From contig NZ_VNIA01000002.1 of NCBI RefSeq assembly GCF_008124875.1, forward strand, positions 372,001 to 436,000: DNA of 64,000 nucleotides, given 5' to 3'. This document shows, piece by piece, positions 25,104-34,834 of the stretch. The notes under the pieces were generated by a model that did not search any database, had not been told where the DNA came from, and saw only the letters and a list, made by a program, of their open reading frames with translations. The stretch's first letter is position 1. Each line of letters begins with the position of its first letter. A program made the position numbers and the translations under genes. The stretch is from Tenacibaculum adriaticum. GTDB lineage: Bacteria; Bacteroidota; Bacteroidia; Flavobacteriales; Flavobacteriaceae.

Positions 25104-26729
25104 CTAGTCTAAACTAGGTAATAAGAAATTATCCAAAACACTCTTCTTAGCCATCATTTTTTCAATAGCTTCAGTAGTTCTTGGAGCTTCTTCTGATAAG
25201 TTTTTAGGACCGTTTTTCGTAATTAAAATATCATCTTCAATACGAACACCAATACTCCAATATTTTTTATCACATTTACTTCCCTCAGGAATATAAATCC
25301 CTGGCTCCATAGTGACAACCATATTCTCTTCAAACATATTATAATTTCCTGGATCATGAACATCTAAACCAATATGATGTGAAGTTCCGTGTGGGAAATA
25401 GTTATGCTTTTCATCCACCGATTTAATAATTCCTAGTTTAAATAAACCTTCATTAATTATTTTTATCGCAACTTGATTTGGCTTCGACATACTATTCCCT
25501 ATAACATATTCAGCAATACCTGCTTCTTGAGCTTTGTATACCAAATCGTAAATTTCTTTTTGCTCTTTAGAAAACTTTCCATTTGCAGGAACTGTACGGG
25601 TAACATCAGCTGTATAACCATGATATTCTGCACCTAAATCCATCAACACTAAATCATTATCTACTTTGGTTTTATTATTTTCCATATAATGTAAAATACA
25701 ACCGTTATTTCCTGCTCCAACAATAGATGGATAACCCTCATACTCAGCACCATATTTTTTATATACAAACTCATGGATTCCTTGAATTTCTGTTTCAGAC
25801 ATATCAGGTTTCATTGCTTTCATCATCTCTATTTGTCCTACGGCAGAAATTCTGACTGCTTTAGTTAATAATTTTAACTCCGCAGGAGTTTTAGTTTCAC
25901 GCATTGTTGCTAAATTAGAAGGCAAAAAATCTATATCTAAGTTCGTTTTTGGTTGTAATGCTAACATTGCATTTTCTTGAATATCTTTAGAACTTAAAGC
26001 CATATCTGTTTTCAAATAATCTGCAATAAATTTATCATCTTGTAATTCTGGATAATAAGACAAATATGTTTTTATTTTAGCCGATAACTCTACTCTTTTT
26101 TCTATAGGTGTTGTTTTTATTAAATTATAAACATATTTTTTTGTTGGTGATAAAAAAATATCTGGATTATAACCAGAAGCCATTTTAAAACTTTTTACCA
26201 AATCAAAAACATCTGCTTTATCTTTATTTGAGTTTCTATGATCATCATTAAATTTTTCTATAAAAACATTATCAAACTTTTTGAAATCCATTTTAGAATT
26301 TATAAAATCAATTCCATTAAATGCTTGACTAAATCCTAACTCTTTTTTTGCTCCCTCAATCCCCAATCGTTTACCTGTCCACATTTCAGCTCTTTGGTTT
26401 TTTTCTTGTACATACAAAACCTCGTTATACGTTTCTCCTTTTTCATTTGTTTGATTATCAGAAAAAATAACCAAAACAGCATTTGGTTCCCTGTAGCCTG
26501 TTAAATAATAAAAATTTGGATCCTGATGAAATACGTATTCTACGTCATTTGCGCGGTTTCTAATCGAATTAGCAAATACTAAAGCTACTGAATTCGCTGG
26601 CATTTTAGCACGTAAAATTTCTCTTCTATTCTTATGGAAATCTGCGGATAAATAATCCGTTGGTATTTGCGCTAAAACGCTATTAATTGTTAACAATAAC
26701 AACCCTAACAAAGTAAATTTGAATTTCAT
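25104..26729 (-). CDS. Exported M24-family aminopeptidase P
   Basis: A 541-residue protein with a signal peptide (about 1-20, ending SVLAQ), an N-terminal creatinase-like domain (about 22-200) and a C-terminal pita-bread M24 domain. The metal ligands are seen as LMDLGAEYHGYTADVTRT (two Asp), FPHGTSHHIGLDVHD (His), VVTMEPGIYIP (Glu) and GVRIEDDILIT (Glu). It removes N-terminal residues before proline from peptides, here in the periplasm. The signal peptide distinguishes it from cytoplasmic PepP. It is first in a two-gene unit with VF530. Confidence 0.92.
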   Translation of the reverse strand: MKFKFTLLGLLLLTINSVLAQIPTDYLSADFHKNRREILRAKMPANSVALVFANSIRNRANDVEYVFHQDPNFYYLTGYREPNAVLVIFSDNQTNEKGETYNEVLYVQEKNQRAEMWTGKRLGIEGAKKELGFSQAFNGIDFINSKMDFKKFDNVFIEKFNDDHRNSNKDKADVFDLVKSFKMASGYNPDIFLSPTKKYVYNLIKTTPIEKRVELSAKIKTYLSYYPELQDDKFIADYLKTDMALSSKDIQENAMLALQPKTNLDIDFLPSNLATMRETKTPAELKLLTKAVRISAVGQIEMMKAMKPDMSETEIQGIHEFVYKKYGAEYEGYPSIVGAGNNGCILHYMENNKTKVDNDLVLMDLGAEYHGYTADVTRTVPANGKFSKEQKEIYDLVYKAQEAGIAEYVIGNSMSKPNQVAIKIINEGLFKLGIIKSVDEKHNYFPHGTSHHIGLDVHDPGNYNMFEENMVVTMEPGIYIPEGSKCDKKYWSIGVRIEDDILITKNGPKNLSEEAPRTTEAIEKMMAKKSVLDNFLLPSLD

Positions 26730-26857
26730 TAATTTTTATTTTAAGTAAATCAAATTTAACGCTATTTATGAAAACATGATAATTATTAACAAAAATTTAA
26801 GGTATCTATTCTTCAAATATTATAGTTTTTTCAGCCGTTTTTTTGATGATTTTTCAA

Positions 26858-26865
26858 TACTTTTG
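26858..26865 (+). promoter_or_regulatory. Putative -7 element TACTTTTG for gcvT
   Basis: Matches TAnnTTTG 26 nt upstream of the gcvT ATG. The nearest TTG upstream is only 12 nt away, so the -33 box is unclear. No glycine riboswitch is apparent. Confidence 0.4.
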
Positions 26866-26891
26866 GGCAACTTAAAACAAACAAACTAAAA

Positions 26892-27974
26892 ATGAAAAAT
26901 ACTGCATTAACTCACATACACGAGGCTTTAGGTGCAAAATTAGTTCCTTTTGCGGGCTATAATATGCCTGTACAATATGAAGGTGTTAATATTGAACATG
27001 AGACTGTTAGAAAAGGCGTTGGTGTATTTGATGTAAGCCACATGGGCGAGTTCTTTTTAAAGGGAGAAAATGCATTGGCTTTAATTCAAAAAATAACAAC
27101 TAACGATGCTTCTAAATTAGTACCTGGAAAAGCACAATACAGTTGCTTGCCAAATGCTGATGGTGGAATTGTAGACGACCTAATCATTTATATGATTGCC
27201 GAAAATGAATATATGTTAGTGGTTAATGCTTCTAATATTGAAAAAGACTGGAACTGGATTTCTCAACACAACGATTTAAAAGTTGTAATGGAAAACCGTT
27301 CTGAGGATTGGTCTTTATTAGCCATCCAAGGACCAAAAGCTGCAGAAGCCATGCAATCGTTAACTTCAGTAGATTTATCTGCAATTAAATTTTACACGTT
27401 TGAAATTACTGATTTCGCTGGAATTCCAAATGTTGTAGTTTCTGCAACGGGTTATACAGGATCTGGTGGATTTGAGATCTACGTAAAAAACGAAGATGTA
27501 GAAGCTGTATGGAATAAAGTTTTTGAAGCTGGAAAAGATTGGGAAATTAAACCTATTGGATTAGCAGCTCGTGATACTCTTCGTTTAGAAATGGGGTATT
27601 GTTTATATGGAAATGATATAGACGATACTACTTCACCGTTAGAAGCTGGTTTAGGTTGGATTACCAAATTCACAAAGGACTTTGTAAATGCAGAAGAATT
27701 AAAAAAACAAAAAGAAGAAGGTGTTACGCGTAAATTAGTTGCTTTTGAATTAACGGAACGCGGTATTCCTCGTCACGATTACGAGATTGTAGATGCAGAA
27801 GGAAACGTAATTGGTAAAGTTACTTCAGGAACGATGAGCCCTAGTTTAGGAAAAGGAATTGGTTTAGGTTATGTTACCAAAGAAAACTCTAAAGTAGATT
27901 CTGATATCTTTATTCAAATAAGGAAGAAACAAATTCCTGCTAAAGTGGTAAAATTACCGTTTTACAAAGGATAA
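26892..27974 (+). CDS. gcvT: Glycine cleavage system aminomethyltransferase (T protein)
   Basis: GcvT releases ammonia from the aminomethyl-lipoyl H protein and passes the methylene group to tetrahydrofolate. The 360-residue protein has the family opening [34 protein letters not shown] and [21 protein letters not shown], with the catalytic Asp in [17 protein letters not shown] and [21 protein letters not shown] follow. Length is standard. The other glycine cleavage genes are not here, though glyA lies 4 kb away on the other strand. Confidence 0.97.
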   Translation: MKNTALTHIHEALGAKLVPFAGYNMPVQYEGVNIEHETVRKGVGVFDVSHMGEFFLKGENALALIQKITTNDASKLVPGKAQYSCLPNADGGIVDDLIIYMIAENEYMLVVNASNIEKDWNWISQHNDLKVVMENRSEDWSLLAIQGPKAAEAMQSLTSVDLSAIKFYTFEITDFAGIPNVVVSATGYTGSGGFEIYVKNEDVEAVWNKVFEAGKDWEIKPIGLAARDTLRLEMGYCLYGNDIDDTTSPLEAGLGWITKFTKDFVNAEELKKQKEEGVTRKLVAFELTERGIPRHDYEIVDAEGNVIGKVTSGTMSPSLGKGIGLGYVTKENSKVDSDIFIQIRKKQIPAKVVKLPFYKG

Positions 27975-27992
27975 ACTAATTTATATAAAAAT

Positions 27993-28023
27993 ACGAAAAC
28001 CTGCTTTTACAGCAGGTTTTCGT
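27993..28023. terminator. Bidirectional terminator between gcvT and the acyltransferase
   Basis: The 13-bp stem ACGAAAACCTGCT / AGCAGGTTTTCGT has loop TTTAC. The stop codon of the leftward acyltransferase lies in the loop, so its last codons form one arm. Confidence 0.85.
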
Positions 28024-28558
28024 TGTTAAAATATTCTGGTTTTGCCGATATAATATCTTTGTAAAAAGAGAAAAAATGATCGAAATCAGCTTCCATATTA
28101 TCTGTTAAATAATAAGGCTCCGCTACTTTTATCTCTTTATTTTTAAAATCGAAGGCAAACATAACAATAGGTACGTTGGCTCCTTTCGCTATAAAATAAA
28201 AACCTGTCTTCCACTTCTCAACCCGCTCTCTTGTTCCTTCAGGAGACAATGCTAATCTAAACTCTTCTCTCGAATTGAAAACAGCTACAATGGCATCTAC
28301 CAAATTATTACTTTTACTTCTGTCCACCGGAGCACCACCTAATTTTCTAAAAATAAAACCAAAAGGTGGTTTAAATAATGAATCTTTACCAATAAAATTT
28401 ATAGGAATTCCAGCAGTATTTCTAGCTAGTATTGCTATTGGAAAATCTTTCCAGCTTGTATGCGGAGCACCTATTACAATATATTTTTTATGGTGTCTTG
28501 GAAAATCTCCGACCAGTTTCCATCCTAAAATTTTAGTAAATATAAATTCAGATATCAT
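28007..28558 (-). CDS. Lysophospholipid (1-acylglycerol-3-phosphate) acyltransferase family protein
   Basis: A 183-residue PlsC-like enzyme. The catalytic H(x4)D motif is in APHTSWKD (about residues 32-39), the second block is NFIGKDSLFKPPFGFIFRKLGGAPVDRSK, and the third is LSPEGTRERVEKWKTGFYFIA. It is shorter than classical PlsC (about 240) and like the compact 1-acyl-sn-glycerol-3-phosphate acyltransferases of Bacteroidetes. It has no predicted membrane helix. It may act in phospholipid or ornithine/flavolipin lipid synthesis; the substrate is inferred only from family. Confidence 0.85.
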   Translation of the reverse strand: MISEFIFTKILGWKLVGDFPRHHKKYIVIGAPHTSWKDFPIAILARNTAGIPINFIGKDSLFKPPFGFIFRKLGGAPVDRSKSNNLVDAIVAVFNSREEFRLALSPEGTRERVEKWKTGFYFIAKGANVPIVMFAFDFKNKEIKVAEPYYLTDNMEADFDHFFSFYKDIISAKPEYFNNENLL

Positions 28559-28662
28559 TTTCTATAAATAAAAGCCAATGATACAGCTTTAGAAACAAAT
28601 CTTCAAATAAATTCACCTTTCTAAATTGATATTTGTAATATTAACTTTTAAAACACGAAATC

Positions 28663-29193
28663 ATGAAGAAAATATTATTCACACTATTCTTACTTAGTTT
28701 TTCAGTTGTTTTCTCACAAAATGCAGGACCAATTATTCAAGATTATGGAAAAACATTCACGATAGAAAATCCTGATTTACTCTTAAAAAAGGATACGCTT
28801 TATAAAGTTATTTTTGATGTTTATACAGACGTAGAAAAGAGTTCTGAAATTAATAGATCTATTGAAACTGTAGCTCGTTTTTTAAATATGCACGCTCAAC
28901 AAGGTGTTCCTCTAGAGAACATGAAGGTTGTACTGGTTTTACACGGAAAAGCGACAAAAAACGCTTTAAATGATGTTGGTTTTGAAAAGAAATTCGGACA
29001 TAAAAATCCAAATTCTGAACTATTAGCTGCTCTAAAAAAATCAAATGTTAGCACTTTTGTGTGTGGACAATCATTTACCGCAAGAGGCTATAAAAGAGAC
29101 GATTTATCTTCAAACGTAAAAATTTCTTTATCCGCTTTAACGGCCTTGGTTGAATACCAATCTAAAGGATATCAAATCATCAATTTTAATTAA
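28663..29193 (+). CDS. Exported DsrE/DsrF-like family protein
   Basis: A 176-residue protein with a signal peptide (MKKILFTLFLLSFSVVFSQ). A DsrE-like alpha/beta domain follows, with YKVIFDVYTDVEKSSEINRSIETVARFLNMHAQQGVPLENMKVVLVLHG (sequence spaced over about residues 47-98) and a conserved Cys in NVSTFVCGQSFTARGYK (about 132-148). Cytoplasmic DsrE proteins act in sulfur relay; the exported flavobacterial version is of unknown role. The Cys in the FVCGQS motif is the likely reactive site. It is followed by rmuC after 55 bp. Confidence 0.8.
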   Translation: MKKILFTLFLLSFSVVFSQNAGPIIQDYGKTFTIENPDLLLKKDTLYKVIFDVYTDVEKSSEINRSIETVARFLNMHAQQGVPLENMKVVLVLHGKATKNALNDVGFEKKFGHKNPNSELLAALKKSNVSTFVCGQSFTARGYKRDDLSSNVKISLSALTALVEYQSKGYQIINFN

Positions 29194-29248
29194 TATTCAG
29201 CTATCATTAATTAATTTTAAAGTGATAAATTTAGACTTTGATTTTAAA

Positions 29249-30586
29249 ATGATGAATGAACAATTAATTTATTTACTACTCACTGGTTTCGTGGGAACTA
29301 TCTTAGGCTACTTGGTGTCTTATATTTTACAAAAAAACAAATCTGTAGCATTAGAAAAGGAAAAAATGAGCTTATCTGAAAAAAACAGCTTATTAAATCA
29401 AACTAATGTATCCGCAGAAAAAACAATTGAGACCTTAAAAGATGAAGTTAAAGCCATTCAGTTTGAAAAGGAAGATTTAATTAAAGTAAATACACGTCAA
29501 GATGCAGATTTATATAATTTGCAACAAAAACTAAACGAAAACAAAGGTGAAGTTGAAAAACTACAAGAAAAATTCACCAAGGAGTTTGAGAATTTAGCGA
29601 ATAAAATTTTAGACGAAAAATCGACCAAATTCACCGAGCAAAACAAAGAAAACTTAAAAACGATTTTAAATCCGCTTCAAGAAAAAATAAAAACTTTTGA
29701 AGACAAAGTAGATAAAACTCATAAAGAAAGTATTGATTATCATTCTGCTTTACGTCAGCAAATCATTGGTTTAAAAGAGATGAACCTACAGATGAGTAAA
29801 GAAACTATCAACTTAACAAAAGCATTGAAAGGTGATAGCAAAACGCAGGGAAACTGGGGCGAATTGGTTTTAGAACGTGTTTTAGAAAAGTCTGGTTTAG
29901 AAAAAGATAGAGAATATTTTGTCCAACAATCATTTACCAATGAAAATGGTAAACGTATTTTACCCGATGTTGTTATTCACTTACCCGACAATAAAAAAAT
30001 GATTGTCGATTCTAAGGTTTCTTTAACTGCTTATGAACAATATGTAAATGCTGATGATGATTTAGAAAGAGAGCGCTTTTTAAAAGAGCATGTTAACTCG
30101 TTAAAGCGTCATGTTGAGCAATTATCTGAAAAGAAATACGAAGATATTTATAAAATAGAGTCTCCAGATTTTGTGTTGTTATTTGTACCTATAGAACCTG
30201 CCTTTGCGGTGGCTTTAAATCAAGACAACACTTTATATAACAAAGCTTTTGAAAAAAATATTGTTATTGTTACTCCAACTACATTATTGGCCACTTTACG
30301 TACTATTGATACGATGTGGAATAACGAAAAACAACAACGAAACGCGTTAGAAATTGCAAGACAAGCAGGAGCTTTATATGATAAGTTTGAAGGTTTATTA
30401 CAAGACTTAATTGGTATTGGAAAGAAAATAGATGCTACCAAAACCGATTATAACAATGCCATGAATAAATTGGTAGACGGACGCGGAAACCTTATCAATA
30501 GCGTTGAAAAGTTGAAAAAAATGGGTGCAAAAGCTAAAAAAGCACTTCCAGAAAATATAATAGAAAGAGCTCAAGACGAGGAATAA
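29249..30586 (+). CDS. rmuC: DNA recombination protein RmuC
   Basis: A 445-residue protein with an N-terminal membrane helix (about residues 5-22, IYLLLTGFVGTILGYLVSYIL), a long coiled coil (about 30-180) and the RmuC nuclease-like domain. Key segments are KTQGNWGELVLERVLEKSGL, LPDVVIHLPDNKKMIVDSKVSLTAYE and DFVLLFVPIEPAFAVAL. RmuC limits DNA inversions and rearrangements, and the D...DSK pattern resembles the PD-(D/E)xK fold. ATG 29249 was chosen (ATG 29252 is equivalent); an earlier start at 29150 would overlap the DsrE gene by 44 bp. Confidence 0.92.
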   Translation: MMNEQLIYLLLTGFVGTILGYLVSYILQKNKSVALEKEKMSLSEKNSLLNQTNVSAEKTIETLKDEVKAIQFEKEDLIKVNTRQDADLYNLQQKLNENKGEVEKLQEKFTKEFENLANKILDEKSTKFTEQNKENLKTILNPLQEKIKTFEDKVDKTHKESIDYHSALRQQIIGLKEMNLQMSKETINLTKALKGDSKTQGNWGELVLERVLEKSGLEKDREYFVQQSFTNENGKRILPDVVIHLPDNKKMIVDSKVSLTAYEQYVNADDDLERERFLKEHVNSLKRHVEQLSEKKYEDIYKIESPDFVLLFVPIEPAFAVALNQDNTLYNKAFEKNIVIVTPTTLLATLRTIDTMWNNEKQQRNALEIARQAGALYDKFEGLLQDLIGIGKKIDATKTDYNNAMNKLVDGRGNLINSVEKLKKMGAKAKKALPENIIERAQDEE

Positions 30587-30590
30587 AAAA

Positions 30591-31832
30591 TTATTCTTTT
30601 AGTCTTTTTACTAATTTATCCACTGTTAATCCTTGTACTATAATTGAAAAAATAACCACTATATAAGTAATTACTAAAAACAAATCTCGGTGCATCGTTG
30701 CAGATAATCCTAAAGCTAAAGCAATAGAAATTCCTCCTCGTAAACCTCCCCATGTCATAATTACATCAGTGTTTTTAACAAAATCTAATTTTTTTTCGAA
30801 AATTTTAATGGGTAAAAATAAAGAAGCATAACGGCATAATAACGCTATAGGAATTGTTAATAATCCTGCTAGAACATACTTACCATCAATTACTAGTACC
30901 AACATTTCCATACCTATTAACACAAATAAAACTGCATTCAAAAGAATATCTATTAACTCCCAAAATTTATCTACATACTTTTCTGTAGTTGCAGACATCG
31001 CATGTTCTCTAACCGTATCATTGCCAACAATTAAACCTGCTGTAACCATAGCTAACGGTGCTGATAAATGAAACTTATGGCAAAGTACCGTACCTCCCAT
31101 TACGGTAGCTAATGTGATAATTACTTCTATATCAAAATCATCTATAGATCTCAACAATCTATACGTTATCCAGCCTAAAATAACTCCTATACCAATACCT
31201 CCGATTACTTCTTGACCAAAAAGATGTAAAACATCAGTAGCACTAACATTCGCTATTCCAGATTCTGCTATTTTGAAAATAGTTAAGAATACCACAACTC
31301 CTACTCCATCGTTAAATAATGATTCCCCTACAATTTTTGTTTCTAATTTTTTTGGAACTCCTGCTTTTTTTAAAATTCCTAAAACAGCAATAGGATCAGT
31401 TGGAGAAATAAGCGCTCCAAATAGCAAGCAATGTATAAAACCAACTTCTAAACTTATTATTTGTAATACAAAAAACATTACAGTACCTACCAAAAATGTG
31501 GATGTTAACACACCTAACGTTGAAAATAAAAATATGGGCCAGCGTTGTATTTTAAGTTGATTAAAATTTGTGTGCAAAGCACCAGCAAATAGTAAAAAAC
31601 TTAGCATTTCATCTAACAATAGTTTTTTAAAATCTATTTTTGAAATAATTGATTTTTCTAAATTTAATAAGGTAGGATCGTAATAACTTAACAAAAGAAC
31701 AGCCAACGTAAATAGAATTGTTAATATCATTAAACCAATGGTATTTGGTAATTTTAAAAATCGAACATTTACATACCCAAATATTGCTGATAAAAAAATA
31801 AGAACTGTTGAAATTAAGTAAGCATCATCCAT
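30591..31832 (-). CDS. NhaP-type Na+(K+)/H+ antiporter
   Basis: A 413-residue inner-membrane protein with about 12 membrane segments and the CPA1 motifs. GALISPTDPIAVLGILKKAGVPKKLETKIVGESLFNDGVGVVVF is spaced over about residues 139-182 and contains the transport Asp in FNDG. TWGGLRGGISIALAL is near the C-terminus, with no cytoplasmic TrkA domain. It exchanges cations for protons for pH and salt homeostasis, as expected for a marine strain. The start is ATG 31832; a TTG 21 bp upstream lies inside the -7 box and was rejected. Its 3' end is 4 bp from the rmuC stop. Confidence 0.9.
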   Translation of the reverse strand: MDDAYLISTVLIFLSAIFGYVNVRFLKLPNTIGLMILTILFTLAVLLLSYYDPTLLNLEKSIISKIDFKKLLLDEMLSFLLFAGALHTNFNQLKIQRWPIFLFSTLGVLTSTFLVGTVMFFVLQIISLEVGFIHCLLFGALISPTDPIAVLGILKKAGVPKKLETKIVGESLFNDGVGVVVFLTIFKIAESGIANVSATDVLHLFGQEVIGGIGIGVILGWITYRLLRSIDDFDIEVIITLATVMGGTVLCHKFHLSAPLAMVTAGLIVGNDTVREHAMSATTEKYVDKFWELIDILLNAVLFVLIGMEMLVLVIDGKYVLAGLLTIPIALLCRYASLFLPIKIFEKKLDFVKNTDVIMTWGGLRGGISIALALGLSATMHRDLFLVITYIVVIFSIIVQGLTVDKLVKRLKE

Positions 31833-31850
31833 AGTTAAACAATTTACTGC

Positions 31851-31858
31851 CAAATATA
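31851..31858 (-). promoter_or_regulatory. Putative -7 element for the antiporter gene
   Basis: The minus strand reads TATATTTG (TAnnTTTG), 18 nt before the ATG at 31832. It lies directly downstream of the glyA terminator, supporting an independent promoter. Confidence 0.5.
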
Positions 31859-31865
31859 AAATAAA

Positions 31866-31889
31866 AAAAGCACCGATTTCGGTGCTTTT
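31866..31889 (-). terminator. Intrinsic terminator after glyA
   Basis: The 10-bp perfect stem AAAAGCACCG / CGGTGCTTTT has an ATTT loop. It begins 34 bp beyond the glyA stop. Confidence 0.88.
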
Positions 31890-31923
31890 TCATCTTATAT
31901 TATTATATAATGACATTGTTTAT

Positions 31924-33198
31924 CTAAATTACAAATAATCTACGATGGTGCATCAAATCGTGTACTTGTTCTCCTATTTGAGCTAGTTTTTCTTCATTCT
32001 CTGCATGTTGAAGAGCTTTATCTATCAAATCAACAATAATAACCATATCTTCTTCAACTAAACCACGAGTTGTAACTGCTGGTGTACCTATACGAATTCC
32101 TGATGTTATAAAAGGTGATTGTGTATCAAACGGAACCATATTCTTGTTTACGGTAATTTCTGCCTTTCCTAAAGCGATTTCAGCATCTTTACCTGTAATG
32201 TTTTTATTGCGTAAATCGATTAACATCATATGATTATCAGTTCCTCCAGAAATAATATCATATCCTTTAGCTACAAATGCTTTAGCCATTGCTTTTGCAT
32301 TTTCTTTCACTTGAATTTGATATTCTAAAAACTCATCGGTTAATGCTTCTCCAAAAGCAACCGCTTTAGCAGCTATTACATGCTCTAATGGACCACCTTG
32401 ATTCCCTGGAAAAACACCACTATTTAATAAAACTGACATTTTTTTAAGGTTTCCATTCTTTAATTTTTGTCCGAACGGATTCTCAAAATCTTTTCCCATC
32501 ATTATCATTCCTCCACGAGGCCCACGTAATGTTTTATGTGTAGTTGTGGTTACAACATGGCAATGTGGTAATGGGTCATTTAAAATACCTTTTGCTATTA
32601 AACCTGCTGGGTGTGAAATGTCTGCCATTAAAATAGCGCCAACATTATCCGCAATTTCTCTGAATTTTTTAAAATCCATATCACGAGAATACGCAGATGC
32701 TCCTGCAATAATTAGTTTTGGTTTATGTTCTTTAGCTTGTTTCTCTAAATGATCATAATCTATAAGTCCTGTTTCTTTATTTACTCCGTAAAAAACGGGA
32801 TTGTATAACTTCCCTGAAAAGTTTACTGGCGAACCGTGTGTTAAATGTCCTCCATGTGATAAATCAAACCCTAAAATAGTATCTCCTGGTTCTAAACAAG
32901 CTGCAAATACAGCTGTATTAGCTTGACTTCCTGAATGTGGCTGAACATTAACATATTCAGCTCCAAAAAGTTCTTTAGCTCTATCGATAGCAATTTGTTC
33001 TACCACATCTACTACTTCACATCCTCCATAATAACGCTTTCCTGGGTATCCTTCAGCATATTTATTGGTTAAAACCGAACCTTGTGCTTCCATTACTTGG
33101 TTACTTACAAAGTTTTCTGAAGCGATTAATTCTAAACCATTTAACTGACGTTCGTGTTCTTCTTGAATTAAATCAAAAATTTGATGATCTTTTTGCAT
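31924..33198 (-). CDS. glyA: Serine hydroxymethyltransferase
   Basis: GlyA interconverts serine and glycine with tetrahydrofolate, the main source of one-carbon units. The 424-residue fold-type I PLP enzyme has [36 protein letters not shown] near the N-terminus and the PLP lysine in [16 protein letters not shown] (spelled VTTTTHKT here). [20 protein letters not shown] and the C-terminal [11 protein letters not shown] follow. It has a TACTTTTG element 21 nt upstream (33227-33220) and its own terminator. Confidence 0.97.
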   Translation of the reverse strand: MQKDHQIFDLIQEEHERQLNGLELIASENFVSNQVMEAQGSVLTNKYAEGYPGKRYYGGCEVVDVVEQIAIDRAKELFGAEYVNVQPHSGSQANTAVFAACLEPGDTILGFDLSHGGHLTHGSPVNFSGKLYNPVFYGVNKETGLIDYDHLEKQAKEHKPKLIIAGASAYSRDMDFKKFREIADNVGAILMADISHPAGLIAKGILNDPLPHCHVVTTTTHKTLRGPRGGMIMMGKDFENPFGQKLKNGNLKKMSVLLNSGVFPGNQGGPLEHVIAAKAVAFGEALTDEFLEYQIQVKENAKAMAKAFVAKGYDIISGGTDNHMMLIDLRNKNITGKDAEIALGKAEITVNKNMVPFDTQSPFITSGIRIGTPAVTTRGLVEEDMVIIVDLIDKALQHAENEEKLAQIGEQVHDLMHHRRLFVI

Positions 33199-33219
33199 TT
33201 CTAATTGTGTTGTTTACTT

Positions 33220-33227
33220 CAAAAGTA
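33220..33227 (-). promoter_or_regulatory. Putative -7 element for glyA
   Basis: The minus strand reads TACTTTTG, 21 nt upstream of the ATG at 33198. It is the only promoter-like element between glyA and the LETM1-like gene. Confidence 0.45.
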
Positions 33228-33276
33228 AGGATTTTTACAATGTTTTTTTACTAATAAAATAGCTTAATTTTCAAAA

Positions 33277-33300
33277 TAAAAAAAAGAGTAAAACTACTCT
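33277..33300 (-). terminator. Intrinsic terminator overlapping the LETM1-like stop codon
   Basis: The 6-bp stem AGAGTA / TACTCT has an AAAC loop. The A-run to the left gives the minus-strand T-tract. The stop codon of the gene (33294-33296) lies in the hairpin. Confidence 0.6.
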
Positions 33301-33572
33301 TCTCTAAATGAACTTGGTAATATTGTTGGTATTAGCTTTATAAGTAAGGGTAATAATAAAGCTCCTCCTGGTAACATAAATATTGCAAATGCGGGTATAG
33401 ATTTGCAAATATCTAGTACTTGTTCTCTAACTTTCTTTTTTTCTTCTTCAGTAAGTTTAGTAGAAAATGATTTTTTAAGTAAAAAAGCGAGTTCTTTACT
33501 TTCTTCAACTTCATTTAAAAACCTTTTTTTGTTTTTTTGCAGAAGTATTTTTATTTCATCTACTGAAGTCAT
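33294..33572 (-). CDS. LETM1-like ribosome-binding-domain mini-protein
   Basis: A 92-residue protein: an N-terminal charged helical half and a C-terminal segment IPAFAIFMLPGGALLLPLLIKLIPTILPSSF. The second half resembles the hydrophobic membrane-anchor/ribosome-binding start of LETM1-like proteins, including the P...LPSSF ending. Only this piece is present, so it is far shorter than flavobacterial LETM1-like proteins (about 400 residues). ATG 33572 overlaps the proline dehydrogenase stop by one base (TAATG), so it is translationally coupled to it. The function is unknown. Confidence 0.65.
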   Translation of the reverse strand: MTSVDEIKILLQKNKKRFLNEVEESKELAFLLKKSFSTKLTEEEKKKVREQVLDICKSIPAFAIFMLPGGALLLPLLIKLIPTILPSSFREE

Positions 33573-34735
33573 TATAATTTACGACGTTTTTTCTCTGTTT
33601 TTATAAGATTTAATTCTCTAGATGTTTGTCCTTCTACAGAAGTGTTTTCTTCTGCTCTTCTGATTAAATACGGCATAACATCTCTAACAGGGCCAAAAGG
33701 AACATATTTCGCAACATTATAGCCTTCTTCTGCCAAATTAAAACTAATATGATCGCTCATACCATATAACTGACCAAACCACATACGTTTATCGTTTGAT
33801 TTTATATTGTAATCTTTCGCTAAATCCATTAGTAAATAAGAACTTTCTTCGTTATGAGTTCCTGCGAAAATAGCCATGTTTTTATGCTCCATCATATAAC
33901 GAACTGCTTCATTATAATTATCGTCAGTAGTTTGTTTGTCTTTACATATTGGCGACAAATAGCCAAGGTCTTCAGCTCGTGCTCTTTCTTTTTCCATATA
34001 AGCGCCACGAACTATTTTCATTCCAATATGAAATCCTTTTTGATGTGCACGTTGATACAACTCTCTTAAATAATCCATTCTATCATGACGGTACATCTGT
34101 AACGTATTAAAAACAATAGCTTTTTCTTTATTGTAAGTTTCCATTAACTCTTCAATTAAATCATCCGCAGCATCTTGCATCCAGCTTTCTTCTGCATCTA
34201 TTAATAATGGAACATTTTTATCAAATGCAGATTTACAAACTTTATGAAAACGAGCTTCTACTCTAGCCCATTCGTCTTTTTCATCAGCAGTTAATTCTTT
34301 TCCTTCTCCTATTTTTTGATATAAGGCAAAGCGACCAAAACCTGTTGGTTTAAAAACTGCAAATGGAATTGATTTTTTCTCTTCAGAAAATTGAATGATT
34401 TTTAAAATCTTTTCTACTGCTTCATCAAAACTAGCTTCAGCTTCTTTTCCTTCTACAGAGTAATCAAGAACACTGTGTACGTTACCTTTTTCATACATTT
34501 TTTCAATGCTTGGTAAACAATCTTCTTCAGTAACTCCACCACAAAAATGATCAAAAACTGTTGAACGGATTAAACCTTCTACAGGTAAATGAGCTTTTAA
34601 AGCAAAATTGGTAACTGCTGTACCTATGCGAACCATAGGTTGACTTTGTATTAATCTAAATAAGAAAAAAGCTCTTTCTAATTCAGAATCAGACTTTAAC
34701 TTGAAAGCAACTTCGGTATTTTCGAAAAGTTTCAT
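33572..34735 (-). CDS. Proline dehydrogenase (single-domain PRODH)
   Basis: A 387-residue FAD-dependent TIM-barrel enzyme oxidising proline to delta-1-pyrroline-5-carboxylate. Characteristic segments are VFKPTGFGRFALYQKIGEG, PLLIDAEESWMQDAADDL, FNTLQMYRHDRMDYL and GMKIVRGAYMEKERARAEDLGY. KYVPFGPVRDVMPYLIRRAEENTS at the C-terminus has the conserved RR pair that binds the proline carboxylate. It is not fused to P5C dehydrogenase, as is normal in Flavobacteriia. A small LETM1-like gene is coupled behind it. Confidence 0.95.
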   Translation of the reverse strand: MKLFENTEVAFKLKSDSELERAFFLFRLIQSQPMVRIGTAVTNFALKAHLPVEGLIRSTVFDHFCGGVTEEDCLPSIEKMYEKGNVHSVLDYSVEGKEAEASFDEAVEKILKIIQFSEEKKSIPFAVFKPTGFGRFALYQKIGEGKELTADEKDEWARVEARFHKVCKSAFDKNVPLLIDAEESWMQDAADDLIEELMETYNKEKAIVFNTLQMYRHDRMDYLRELYQRAHQKGFHIGMKIVRGAYMEKERARAEDLGYLSPICKDKQTTDDNYNEAVRYMMEHKNMAIFAGTHNEESSYLLMDLAKDYNIKSNDKRMWFGQLYGMSDHISFNLAEEGYNVAKYVPFGPVRDVMPYLIRRAEENTSVEGQTSRELNLIKTEKKRRKL

Positions 34736-34834
34736 TTAATGAGAATAATTGATTTAATTGTCGCGACAAATATAGCTGACCGCATCGAAATATTTTAATA
34801 TTTTCTGCTTAATTTGCACTTTAAATTTTAAAGA

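Noticed and set aside
24872..25117. Plus-strand open frame of 81 codons
   Set aside because: It overlaps the VF530-family gene on the other strand, which matches its family end to end; the plus-strand translation shows no family features.
26730..26891. Glycine riboswitch before gcvT
   Set aside because: The 162-bp gap is AT-rich with a promoter-like box only 26 nt before the ATG and no paired aptamer structure visible.
31833..31853. TTG start 21 bp upstream for the antiporter gene
   Set aside because: The TTG lies inside the TATATTTG promoter element, so it cannot be in the transcript; ATG 31832 begins the family-like sequence.
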